Below, one piece after another: positions 1 through 12,000 of a stretch of DNA of 64,000 bases. How positions within the stretch are numbered: position 1 is the first letter of the stretch; each line of letters opens with the position of its first letter. The notes under the pieces are model-generated. The model saw nothing but the letters and a program-made list of their open reading frames with translations. It did not search any database and was not told where the DNA came from. Source of the stretch: Tenrec ecaudatus (taxonomy: Eukaryota; Chordata; Mammalia; Afrosoricida; Tenrecidae); assembly GCF_050624435.1 (NCBI RefSeq), contig NC_134540.1, positions 105,181,739 to 105,245,738 on the forward strand. Direction: 5' to 3'. A program made the position numbers and the translations under genes.

Positions 1-1629
1 GAGATCAAACACCAGGATAAGGGGCAGGTTTGGAGGATGGAGAGAAGTTCATGTGGCTCGAGGGTCCTAACACTAAGGCGACCTCCAGCAGTGAGCTGTA
101 TATGGTGGCTATACAAGTGAGAGCAACACGTTGGGCAGAGAATGCCAAGTGACAATGAAGACAAAGATGGACTTGGGAAGAAAACCCCTTCTCTCAGGTG
201 GCTGTGACGAACCTCAGGGCAGAAATGGAATACAATGAAATGGGGCACGAAGGTTACCTGACCAACTCTCTGGGTCGGGGCTGTGGGTAACCATCTCTGT
301 GAGGTCTTACACAGGTGGTTCACAGCTCCGACTCTGAGAAACACTGCGTGAAGGTCAGGTTTCAAGGAGATGGTGCAATCCCGTGCAATAACTATCTAGC
401 ACAATGGTGACTGACAGTTCCCACTCCAGGCGATTAGGTGGTCTATGGAAATCCTAAGATTTTCGGAAAAATTCTGGGCAAGTGAAAAGCCAGGATGTCA
501 GAGATGATGGGACAAAGGTCAGCAGCAGAAAGGGGAAATCTTTTTGGAAACCTGGAAAACTGTTGGCTATATCTAAAAGCAGACAGCAAGCAGGGTGCAG
601 GTTTCAATATACACATGGGCGGGTAAGTTGGACAGCTGGGCATAGCAAGAGGAACTTTTCTTTTTTGCGTGAAAAATAGTGGTCTCCAAAGATGGATTTT
701 AGATTGAGTAGGAATAAGAGCTCGTGGGAGACCCGACATCCAGGCTACTGCTGGAAGTCAGGCTGAAGATAAAATGGCACTTTAAAGACCAGTCCTGGAA
801 ATGACCCAGGTCGATACGATAAAAAAAAAAAGCCAACAACCTCTAATGTTTCTCAACATGGAAAATAGGTCACCTTGTTCCGAGGTCCTCGCTGCGGCTT
901 TTCCTCCACACACTGGGAGACGTTCAGGTCCACAGAAAAGACCTCCCTCTGGGTCTCTCATACTTGACATTCCAACAAACGTTTCTTTTTTTGGTAGGGC
1001 ACATATTCTAACCATGGAAAAGGGTCTACAGGTTCTGACAAATCACTTCCTTGAGACTTGCTTCCCCCGGAGAACACCCTAAACCAGTGGTGGCAGCAAT
1101 CTCAAGACGGCCTCGATCAAAGTCCCTGAAAAAGGAGACTCGTTTTGTCCAAGGTGCTTCTCGAACCAATCGGCGTGCCTTTTTTGAATGTTCCCTTTTG
1201 TAGCTTTCCTCGCTCCTAAGTCTGTTCCTCTAATAGCTTGCTTCTTAGCTGCCTCTCCATTATTTGTGACACAGAATGGAAGCACAGAGGGGAAATAAGA
1301 ACCCCAACACCCAAGGGTCAGACCAAACCAGTAAGCTGACTGTTTTAATCACCAGACCTAATCTTCAATAAGGAAAAGTAAAATGGAAGAAACTTACCTT
1401 CGACCAAGAAAATGAAGCTGGTGTCTCAATTAACATTTTATAAAACCTTTTGTTTGTTTAGTACCTTAACTGAATTACATCTGAAAGGATACACTACATA
1501 AAAACTAAACACACTGTAAGAGACATGAAATACATTTAAAAGGAATTTTTTCATCTTAAACCCTCTACGTGGGAGGTTAACAATAGCTAGGAGTCCTTAC
1601 AAAATACTTTTATGGTTTCACTATTTAAA
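1..1629. other. Downstream intergenic flank, unresolved
   Basis: In human the next gene in this direction is CLYBL, tens of kilobases away, and none of its exons is seen here. The stretch has mixed composition with no recognised SINE, LINE tail or LTR ends. Short frames on both strands are unconvincing. It may hold an old, heavily decayed element, but nothing specific can be supported. Confidence 0.5.
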
Positions 1630-2981
1630 TATGTTGGCCAGATTTATTTTAAAACAATGCGAATGTAAAATTATTTAGTAAGAACTCAGCAACATCATAT
1701 ACACAACAGTTAGTAATTTTAGTTGTAAGTTTAATGATAGAATCTCATTTGTTTTTGTAAGCAGCAAGCATTTAGCTCCTAAAGTACAAATGACTATTTT
1801 CACAATTATAAGTAGGCTAATATTGCTGGAATTGTCCCACATTTTTATATTCCACATAATTTAATCTCAATTTATTAAATGAATGTGAAACAGAAATTAT
1901 TGCTTAATTCTAGTGAGTAAAACTGTAAAATTCACAGGATAACCCGAAATCCAAATTAAGACAATACAATTAATTTTAAGGGAAAGATGAAGACTTACTA
2001 GTTTATATAATGTCTAGATCATAAAGAACTGATTAAAAAATCATAGTAAAAAAAAAAGAGAGAAAATATAAAATCCTTAATGCCAATGTAGTTAGAAGGT
2101 CTACATTGACTATTGAACTTGCATCATAATCTGGCTAGATGTGGGCAACTAAAGTGCCTGCTGCCTAACAATGGAGATGTTAGAATTTGCCATAAAGCCC
2201 AGAAGACTGAAATTTCATCTAGACCAAAGCTCAAAAAGTGTTACATTGACACGATCCAACAAAATCTGACAAAGCAGTCTAAATCATTTTCAACACCCTT
2301 GGGAAATAGATTTGTATTTACAGAATCTCCTTAAATATATAACAATGCTGCAATGAAGATGTTTTTACAGTATTTATTGAGAACAACTTTATAAACGGAA
2401 AGACTCAGAGGCACATAGTTCCAAAGGCCAATGCCACGGGCATAATGAAGTCAACACAGAAAAGGGAAAGATATGAAGTGTCAACATGACGAGATTTTTG
2501 TTTTTAAAAGCTGCATTCCCCAATGAGCATATCACAGGAATCATCCTTCAAAATTACCATGATAAAAAGTTATTTCCTTTAAAGAAAAATAATTCTTTCC
2601 ACCTACCGAGCCTAGAAAATGCTATTTACAATCAACTGTCCTGCATTTCATCAGTATCGTTTAATATGGCCTATGTTTTGCCATTAGAAGTACTGAACAT
2701 TTCTTGAGCTATCTTATTTATAAATGCACATAATATTTAAGTTTGCTCTTCATTGAGAACAACTGAAAATAGACTTAATCAAATCACAATACAAATGTTT
2801 TAGTGCTGACAACGTATCTTGTGGAAACAGGGTGTATGGGTAGAGGTGTACTTAGAATTATGTTGCTTCTGATGAAATACTAGGCCAATAAGTCTGAGAA
2901 AACTCAAGGGAGTCACAAAACAGGTCTTTGTAGATGAAGAATTTAATTTATTTCTGTTTTAACTGGTCACACTGGGCTGCT
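1630..2981 (-). other. TM9SF2: Probable TM9SF2 3' UTR
   Basis: AT-rich sequence after the stop, without recognisable repeats. Minus-strand AATAAA hexamers lie at 2947-2952 (too close to the stop to be likely), 2373-2378, 1871-1876 and 1643-1648. I favour the last (3' UTR of about 1.3 kb) from the general size of this transcript, but the true cleavage site cannot be decided by reading. Confidence 0.45.
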
Positions 2982-3049
2982 TCAGTCTACTTTCACCACA
3001 CTGTATATTTTGGTAACAAACCAAAAGCATGCAAAGAAGCCAATTGTTC
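2982..3049 (-). CDS. TM9SF2: TM9SF2 exon 17 (coding part) with stop codon
   Basis: Completes Gly, then reads [20 protein letters not shown] and D, followed by TGA at 2984-2982. The acceptor is preceded by a long T-run ('ttttttttttcctttatag'). This is the end of TM9 and the short cytoplasmic tail. The final K-V-D fits the KxD/E COPI-binding retention signal described for TM9SF proteins. Confidence 0.95.
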
Positions 3050-6000
3050 CTATAAAGGAAAAAAAAACAAAAACCATTAAATTGGTTATTTTAAGTATGG
3101 TTACTACGAGTTTATAGTTTTCAAGAAATTAAAACGAAACGTTTTCCATATAAGGCTAAGAGTTCTGTCACTAGGGATTGCCCTAGTGACATAAGATGCT
3201 CCACAGCCAACGCTGAGCGCCGGGGAGAACAGCAATCAACACTTCACCACAGCTTCAGCCCTGCCCTTTCCACGCCCACTCTTCCTCTTGTTAGACAGAG
3301 AAACGTTTATCTGCCCTAGCTACCCCCAAAGACGGCCTTCTAGAGGAAATGAGACAACACAGGAAAACATGTATGCCTCGACTGTCTGGTAACTTCACCA
3401 GTCTGAACTCCAAGGAATTGTAATGCTAGATGGAGACACCCTTTTAATGCTGCTGTCTCACGGTCAAGAGGCTGGAAAATGACTTGACCAGAACTCGAGT
3501 TCATGTTTCACTTCTTCAAGTTCAGGACGCTTGTAAACGATCCTATAACTGTACTATACTGTATGATGCTACACTTGGTTATTGAACACACATTGAGAGA
3601 CCGTTTTCCAAATGATATATGCTAATTATGAATCATTTAATAGATTAAAAATAAACTGAGGCTTATCATTTTTCCTATGATTATCATCTGGAAAGTATTC
3701 ATTAAGTGGGGATACAGAACACTGAAGGTCAAAAAGCATATCCTGTGTACATTTCATCCTTGAAGCCCGACAATGTTCTCAATTGTTTTAAATATAACAC
3801 ACACAAAAAAGTACTAAAAGAGATTTTCTAAATCAAGAGATTAGATATGGGATATGACTGTAGGAACTTCAGAATTCCGCTGCGAAGACTACTGACTTGC
3901 ATGCTGTATATGCACTGAATACCTACACAACGCAGCGGGCACTAAGTTTTTTTGAGAAAACACAGATAAATACACATTTTGGATATTCTACAGGTTTACT
4001 GTAGACTGGACAACCTAACAGTGGAACATAAACAAGTTTGTGCTTAGTAAGAATTTGAGAGTTTTAAGATGAGAAAAATTTTCTCAAGATGAACAAAACA
4101 TTTTATCACCATCCTGGCAAACCTTAAGAATGTTAATTGCTTTAGTTCAGTCTTGTATGGGACATACAGTTCGAAACTAGTATTTACATACTAAAACTAG
4201 CATCTTTCCTTATAGGACAGGATAATTTTGTTTTCTAAAATGGATTGACTTAAATAAAATCACATCACAGCCTTTATTTGTGTGTGTGTATAAAGCATGG
4301 AATAAATTATTCTATATATGTATTTATGGACCCACAAATACAGATTCATAAAGACGTAGGTAATTCTTGTTTCACAGGTCTCTGCTATTTTTTTGCCTCT
4401 ATTTTACAAATCATTTATTAAAGGCTGTGGAGTCAAATCATTCTATCATCACACATAGAAAAAAAAATTCTATCATACCACACTAAGATACACATGAGAC
4501 CAGGTCTCACCAATGACCTGGAATACAGAACAGATACACGTGCCCAGAGCCAGCCACGCACTGAAATAGCAGCAGCACAGCAAAACTGCCCCGATATTCT
4601 TAAACACTAACAGACAAGTAAAATGTAGGACAGGTCTTAAAAAAAAAAGGTCTTTCCTTTTGGTGTCTATGTTTTCTCATCTAGCATGCAAGGCAATTTT
4701 AGATGAAACTTCAGATGTACCTTTCATACCAACTACTTTTTTGTGGCCAAAGACAGTTTTGCTGTCTTACTTCCGTGCAGTCGCTCACTCCAGTTGTTGC
4801 CAGCACCACTAGGGCTCTGACATACAGAACTTTCATCGCGTTTGATGGAGAAGATGTACACAGAATAAACATCAACGCGATACATGCTGTTCCAGGAGAC
4901 ACTTGGACTTTACAGTGGAGACTAACGCTTCTAGTGAAAACTTCTGGAACATGGAATCCCCGATGGTTATCTTATGACAGTTTCCAATCGCATCCTGGCT
5001 TTGCTTCTCTCATCTCCACTCCTAAACGCAGGTAGTTATTTTTACCCTATTTCTGAATTGGCCGGGGGTTGGGGGGGGGGGGACTGTGTGTAAATCAGGA
5101 AGATGTCAACACAGGGGAACCTTACGCTTTATTGGTCTACGAGGCCTGCGCACTCAGCACAGAAATGAACACTGTCTACCTTTGTTCTTCAGATTCTGTT
5201 TCCCACTTTCACTTAACTAATATTCAACTCACAGGTGGGCGGAGCCAAGCACATGCTTCATTGTATGAAGACTAACTGAAGGAACCATGAGAAGTGAAAA
5301 CCTTCATGGCTCTTATACAAGGGAAATCATTGTAAGTTCTTTGCCTAAAAACTGAACTAAGAATAATCATTTCAATTCTTACCTGTAAAAAGAAAGAAGA
5401 TCAAAACCATGATCATGGTATAACCAAAGTACAGAATTGTACTTGCTGTCCCTGTGATTTGTAGTTTTGAAAAGAAGTAGTGTACTGAATATATTAAGAA
5501 GTAAACAGCAGTAAATCCACTGGTGAGGAATGAGCGCCACTGCCAATGATAATCCTAGTAGAAAAGAAAAACGTTACAGAAAAACATTTCCCCATAGATA
5601 GCAAGTAGCAGGTTAAAGGCACAAAGCCAATACGCAAACTGAAGATAGCTCCCACACCCAATGTTTGCTAAGCTCCAGGCTCTTTCTCCTATTTGAACTT
5701 TACCTATTTCCTCTTCACTGAAGGGATTAAAAAGCAGCTTTGGAGAAAATATTTAGAGACTGGCTAAAAACCTAGAAAAATATTAAAGTTTATGAACAAT
5801 GTGGCATTAGGCTGTAAGAGCTTAAGTAAAACAGTATTGCTACAAAATCATAGAAACCTTTATTAAACAAAAATTCCAGAATATGAAGCTATTGATGTCT
5901 CAACAAACTCTCCCCATCTTAATTTATATACTTCTGAAGGCGGTGTTTCCATCTTGGTAACCATTCCCTGAAGAATCCTAACCTCTTCGATTGACACCAT

Positions 6001-9000
6001 GTCAAAAGAGCAGTTTTTGGCAACCTCAAGGGACTTAAATGTATTACTTTTCCATGTGCTTTGAAAAAGAAGCCTGAAAGGGCAAGAGTAATGGCTTGGG
6101 TGGACGAAGTATGGCTTCCCAAGGACATTCTTCTATGACAGTCCCTGCGACCTATCCTCAAAGACTGAGCAAGTGCTGTGTTATGATGGAAAAACTCCCT
6201 TGGTGTATTTCCTGGCCTTTTACTTACCAGTGCAGTTTCTACCTTCTTACAACTGCTTCATAATAAGCCCGCAGAGTCATTGTTTCCTCTGAGTAAGTCT
6301 ATCAAGATTATCCCTTGGGAATCTCAAAAACAAAAACAGGTGCCATAACCTTCTGACCTGATCTCTCTCGAAGTGAACGGGCCTACCAGATCCGCTCAGA
6401 AGTCATAGTTTTGATTGGATTGTCATTCTGAAGGGACGCTAATAAGACCAAGGTAAGTGAACAGTGCTGAGAGAACCGTGTCTGCAACTGGTCACAGAGG
6501 TGACTTCAGATGATCTGTTTGAAATAAATCTGGGCAGGGATGAACTGAAGTCCTATGGATACTTGATTTGATTTCACCTTGTAAAAATTTATGCTTTCCA
6601 GAAAGGAATCTACAGCTATCCTATTTATGTGGCTAAAAATTAGTATGAACCTATCTTGTAGTCTGGCCAGCTCTATTTTATAAAGGTTATTAAAACAGCT
6701 TATTGCTTTTATGTAAAATGGTTTCTAGTTCAGTAGATCCTTTAAAAGAAAGTCACTCTCTTTTGTCATACATGCCTTAAACCACTTTAAGTTGAGAAAA
6801 CCCGAAGAATGCCTTAAACTCTCTTGTCAGAGTTGCTTGTTGTTCGGTGTGGGCACGTCAGAGCCCACTCAAAGTGCACAACTAAAACAGAACTGTTTGC
6901 AGAGTGGTTACATGTTAGGCTGTTAACTGCGAGGTCAGCAGCTGCTCTACGGAGAGCGACCAGGTGTTCCATTTCATAAAGACTTATCGTCTCAGGAACC
7001 CACAGGTGCACTTCTACCCTGTCCTGTAGGACTGCTGTCGAGACACCATTTCACAACGGTTAAGACAACCATCATCAAACCAGGGCTTTGAGCCTTTGTA
7101 CGTGTCTGGCTGGCATGTAAAGCGGTTTGACTGTTTAATTCTTAGGATGTGGCCCTGCTCAACACTGGTCCTCATCAACTGGTCACTGCAGATACGGGCG
7201 CTACAGCATAGTAAAGAAATCAGATGGTGCCTGGCTGTCTGTCATCTGGGCTCTTCAAGGATTGTCTTAAGGTAACCACCATCTAAGAGAGGCGTCAGCT
7301 GAATTGACAAGGAAAGAGCACACTAGCCCATGTGATCCAAGGACTGTAAATAACAAAATCCAAGCTCAGAGGAGGGAACTATATTAGAGCTTAAGTTCTG
7401 AGAACCTGGTTTGCAGAAAGCTGTGGGTGACAGTACAGCAAAAGCCCAAAATCCACTCGCAGAGTGGATGTGTAGTATACTGGAAAGATGATTACTGAAC
7501 ACACAGTTGTTGTTTTTCTGTTTTGTTTTCATTGCGTTTTTTTTTAAAATGACTTTCTTTATAATGCAATCCAGAATACATAAATCTATAGACAGCAACT
7601 ACATGAACATTTCTTTAGGGCTATGGCAGAGGTTGGGGGTTTAACGGGAAATAAAAATTATGTGTACAAGAATAAAAAACATATTAACTTCTTTGTTGTG
7701 ATCGAGTCTGTTCCTGCTCATGGTGACCCTCCGCACAACAGAATGAAACACTACATGGTCCTGGGCCAGCTTCAAAATCGTTCTTGTGCCTGAGCCCAGA
7801 ACCCAAATGTCTATTAACCAATATATAGATAAGAAATTGTGGTGTAGACAAAGAATGGAATTTTAGTCCACCATAAAGTGAAGTAAAGTACTGATTTAGG
7901 CTATAATGTGGCTAAACCTCAAAAACATTATGCTACATGAGACCTGAGACACAATAGGTCCCATATTACATGATTTCATTTTTATGAAATGCTGAGGATG
8001 GGTAAATCTATAGACACAAAAAGCAGACTGGGAATGCCAGGAGCTTGGACGTGAGGAGAATGAGAAATACTGCTTAATGGGTATGGAATTTTATTAGGGG
8101 TAATGAAAACATGTTGAAATTAGAGGTGGTGGTTGTAAAAGATTATGAATGATATGAAATGCCTTTGAACTGCACTTTAAAATGGTCCATTTTAACTGTG
8201 TAAGTTTCACCTTCACTATAAAATAAAAGCAGCCCCCTTGCGTTGGAATGACAGATTTCATCTGTTAGGCAGAGATCTGCCTTTGTACAAAGTGATCCAG
8301 TAAGTTTTCCCATGGCACCAATCTGCTCCGGGTAAACAGATTCCACTCGACGGGGAGATGGAACCGTGCCGGCAACAACTCCCGGGTGCGGCTCCTGCTG
8401 GCATAGGCTGTACTTGCATAGACTCCTTATACCAGCAGCGTCTGGAGCGCTGGGTCACTGGAAAATTTGTTTATGTTATCGATGTAATCACCTTATACCC
8501 CAGGAAGATGAATGACAATTTTTTCTTGTGTGGTTTTCTGCCTTTTGTTGGTAGGTTGTTATTGTTCTTGGTCCTAAGGGGTTCTGTTTTTGTCATAATA
8601 CAACCGCCAAAGTAAACCCGTCAGACATAACCCATGGACGAGCAGGTGGAGGCTGTGCTCCCAATCTAAGAACAGTTATATCTGTTAACATGGCCCTGCT
8701 CCAGACACACCCTCATGAACTGATCATTGAAGACAAGGGTGCTATAGAAAACTATGGTGAAGAAGTCAGATTGGTGCCCGGCTATATATTGGAAGTGTCT
8801 GGGGTCTTAAAGGCTTATTATATTCAAATATGCAGCAGTCTAAGTGAGGAATCACATGGAAGCAGCACACCAGCTTGTGGGACCCAAGGATGACAATAAC
8901 AGAACCCAATATGACAAAAGGAAAGAACCACAGCTCAAACAGCGAGCACCTAATTTACAGACGGCTGCGGAGGGCAGTGCAGCCCAAACCCATCTGCAGG

Positions 9001-12000
9001 GTATCTTGTCAGATTCAGCCTCTGGCAGACACCTAGCCACACGCAAGGGCCTCGAAACAGCTCTCCTATCAGACAGAGGTCATTACAAACTTAATTATGC
9101 TAGATCGTATTTAATACTTGGTCAGTTGACCTCCTCTTGACCCAACCTGAATTTGTTTTAGGTTCAAGAATTTCTTGCTTGTTCCATGGCAAAAATTTCT
9201 TCCCTGGCTGTTTAATGTAATCACTGAAACTTTTAATGGTTTTCCCCAACATCTAACATCAATTTTTATTACATTCTGAGTCTAGAAACATTTTTATTAT
9301 AAAACTAGTATTAATTTTTAAGGCATTAAAAAAACTCAATGAACATCGAGCACAACTTTATAATGTACTATTCTTTGGAAATGAACATTGAAAGTCTCTA
9401 ATAATTAGCTCTAAATGAATATACTGAATTAGGTACTATCTTAATTCAATTTAAAGCAGACTACATTTGATTTAGCCAATACAGGTCAATTTCTATCAAG
9501 ACAAACAGAAATAATTTCAATTAACATGTGCTATACACTAAAATTATAAACAAAGATAGAAAAATATGCGAGTAGCAAAAACATTGCTAATACATACCTC
9601 TGCACATAGATGGAAATAGCAAAGCAGTATAGTTGCTTCAGAACATGTAATGACCAAAATGATAAACACCAGAAATAGGAAGCCAAACATGTAATACATC
9701 TGATGCGACCTATAAACAAATGGACATTCTGATGAGACCATATTTTCTCCTGACACAGTAAATGAAAAGCTCGTCTCAGTTTCCCTCCCCTCTAATGAAA
9801 GCAGACCAATCCTGACAGATGCAGGTGGTGATACGGGTTGGGAGTCGAGCCGGGGGAGAGAGGAGGTGGCGCTATACCACTGGATTACTTTATCTCCCTT
9901 CTCTAGACACCTGGATGTTCAGAAATATGTTTAGTCGACTTGTCTACTGTCACCCATGAGAAAAGTCAATAAAGGGTTACTTTGACACATAGGGTTAATT
10001 ATATATGATAAATCATCAAATTTGAAAAATTAATAATCTGGAAGAAAAGTTAGGTTCTAATCACTAAAACCTTCAAATCTAGGTAATTATAATTTTATGC
10101 TACCCATTACTTTCTGTAGCATATGTTAATATGATCAAATAATGATCAAAATATATTACAAAATATACACTCAAACCACCAAAAAAAACCAGACTCACTG
10201 CCATCAAGTCAATACCAACTCAGCAACTTTAACAGAGTAGCTAAAAATAGCCACTACAAGTTTCCACTTGTGAACAATAACAACAACAAAAATCACAGAA
10301 TGAAAGAAATCTTAGGACTGGGTAGGCCTCTGAAGATGCTCTGGCCTGTCTCCAATGCTGTCTCAAGCCACCTCTACGGGCCGCTCAGTCTCGTCTGTGG
10401 AAGTGGTACTGCGTGACTGTTAGGAGTATTGCTTTGGATAACCTAGGGCTACAATGGGCAGTCAACCTCAGAGCCTCAGCTCCACCTGTGTAAAATGGTA
10501 AGTTCTAAGACTGAGCTATACGAACTAAGAATGAATAAGAAGTAAGAAGTAACAATCTTCAATTTATATTTTTAAAAATTGTAAATCGGGTAGGGGTTTA
10601 CATTTCAGATCAACTTGGTATTCAATAGTCTAAGCTACTAATCAAACACCCAAACACCCTCCCCGCGCTCTTTGATCTCTCATTCTGTGGACCATTTTAC
10701 TCTTCCCCCAAGTTAACATCCATCACTGTCCAGTCTATTGCTTTCTGTTCTCTTTCTTACCCTCCCTCCTCAAGTTAGAATGGTCACCAGTATTATTCTC
10801 TCTCCCCCACCCACGTCCCACACTAGAAAAAGTAAAATAACCTTGGGTTATTGTATAAAGTCTAGTTACATTATAAAATGTAAAAAGCAATTTGTAAAAA
10901 CCAAAGGAAAAAGATAGGTTACATGCAATGGCAATGGAAGGGATATTGCCTCTGGCTTACCAAATACTATTCAGAATGAAGAAAAGTTGAATAAAGATGC
11001 ACCCAAATGGCAAAATCCCTCCCATGATAATACCAGGTAATGGCTTGGTGTAGAATGACTGCTCAGGAATTTGACGTGGAATCTGATTGGTTCGAACTGG
11101 GTGTTCAATGGCCTAAAGAAAAGGAAAATAAAAAAGGATTCATATTTAGCTATTTTTAAAAAGTTCTTCTCTGCATTAGACTATTTTTGCCTGCTTTTTC
11201 TCAGCTTCTGAACTGACACTAATGGCAATAACAGCCTACTTAAGTCATCAAACTGAAATTTGTATTTAGAAGCAATGAAACAGAATGCCATCAAGTACAA
11301 GAATTCAGCCTGTCTCCTGGGACAAGTCATCGCTGTTTCCTGCAGTTACCTGCTGGCTAATGGCTTTAGACAAGCTAAGAATACAGGAAAGGAGAACACA
11401 GTACTTAGAAAATAATAGTTAATACAAAGGTAGAGTGGAATTTTCTTTTTAATTATATACTTAAAGTGAGAAAGCAGCCGATCCTGAAATTTGTCAATGT
11501 ATTTTTATTTGGTGGTAGCTATTATCTTTATTAAAATCGCTCAAATTACTAAGATACAAAAACTTTTGAAGGAGGCAGAGAATGAGTGTACACAGCTTTA
11601 TGGCCATAGGTACTGTGATGTTCTGAAGCAGTCTCCCTCTACAATGCACGACATAGAATCAGGAGCTGTTGAGCTCACTCAGACGCATGGAGACCCCCAT
11701 GGGTCAGTGGTGAACTGCGCTCCAGTCTTTTCTGTGGCTGTTTTTTGGCAGTGGGTCACCAGGCCTATCTCCCGAGGTGCCTGTGGGTGGACTTTCACTC
11801 AGCAGCTGAACACGCTGAGTGCACCACCGGGACTCCAACCAACCACACTGCCATAGAAAAACAACGAGAACCTAATGGTTGACACTCATCTACGAATTTA
11901 TAAACGTCTCATCCAGTGTCTGGCCATCTACGGCTGCACGACGACTGCCTGAGCAGGCCTTTCTACTCTGCCACACTCAGGGTGATCATGAGTCGGAATT

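Larger units (their letters stand above)
3050..5382 (-). other. TM9SF2: TM9SF2 intron 16
   Basis: 2333 bp, GT-AG. Mostly unique AT-rich sequence. It holds a perfect 10-bp hairpin (3167-3190) and a G-run (5071-5082). Around 4770-5030 there is a stretch with more CpGs than its surroundings and a 110-codon plus-strand frame of unknown nature. Confidence 0.85.
5555..9597 (-). other. TM9SF2: TM9SF2 intron 15
   Basis: 4043 bp. 5555-6880 has no recognised element. 6890-9150 is packed with repeats: a SINE, two old relatives of the long retroelement family, an RTE end and an L1M end. 9150-9597 is unique AT-rich sequence. Confidence 0.85.
9710..10960 (-). other. TM9SF2: TM9SF2 intron 14
   Basis: 1251 bp. 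It holds a possible SINE head on the minus strand (about 9800-9880), a SINE fragment (10180-10235) and a MIR piece (10425-10510). The rest is unique AT-rich sequence. Confidence 0.85.

Noticed and set aside
1079..1285. Minus-strand frame with EAAKKQAIRG, resembling the end of a retroviral RNase H domain
   Set aside because: The similarity is a few residues only; no neighbouring pol motifs are found on either side.
4703..5035. 110-codon plus-strand frame with several CpGs in intron 16
   Set aside because: No family recognised, no splice or promoter context, opposite strand to the gene. Only noted in the intron entry.
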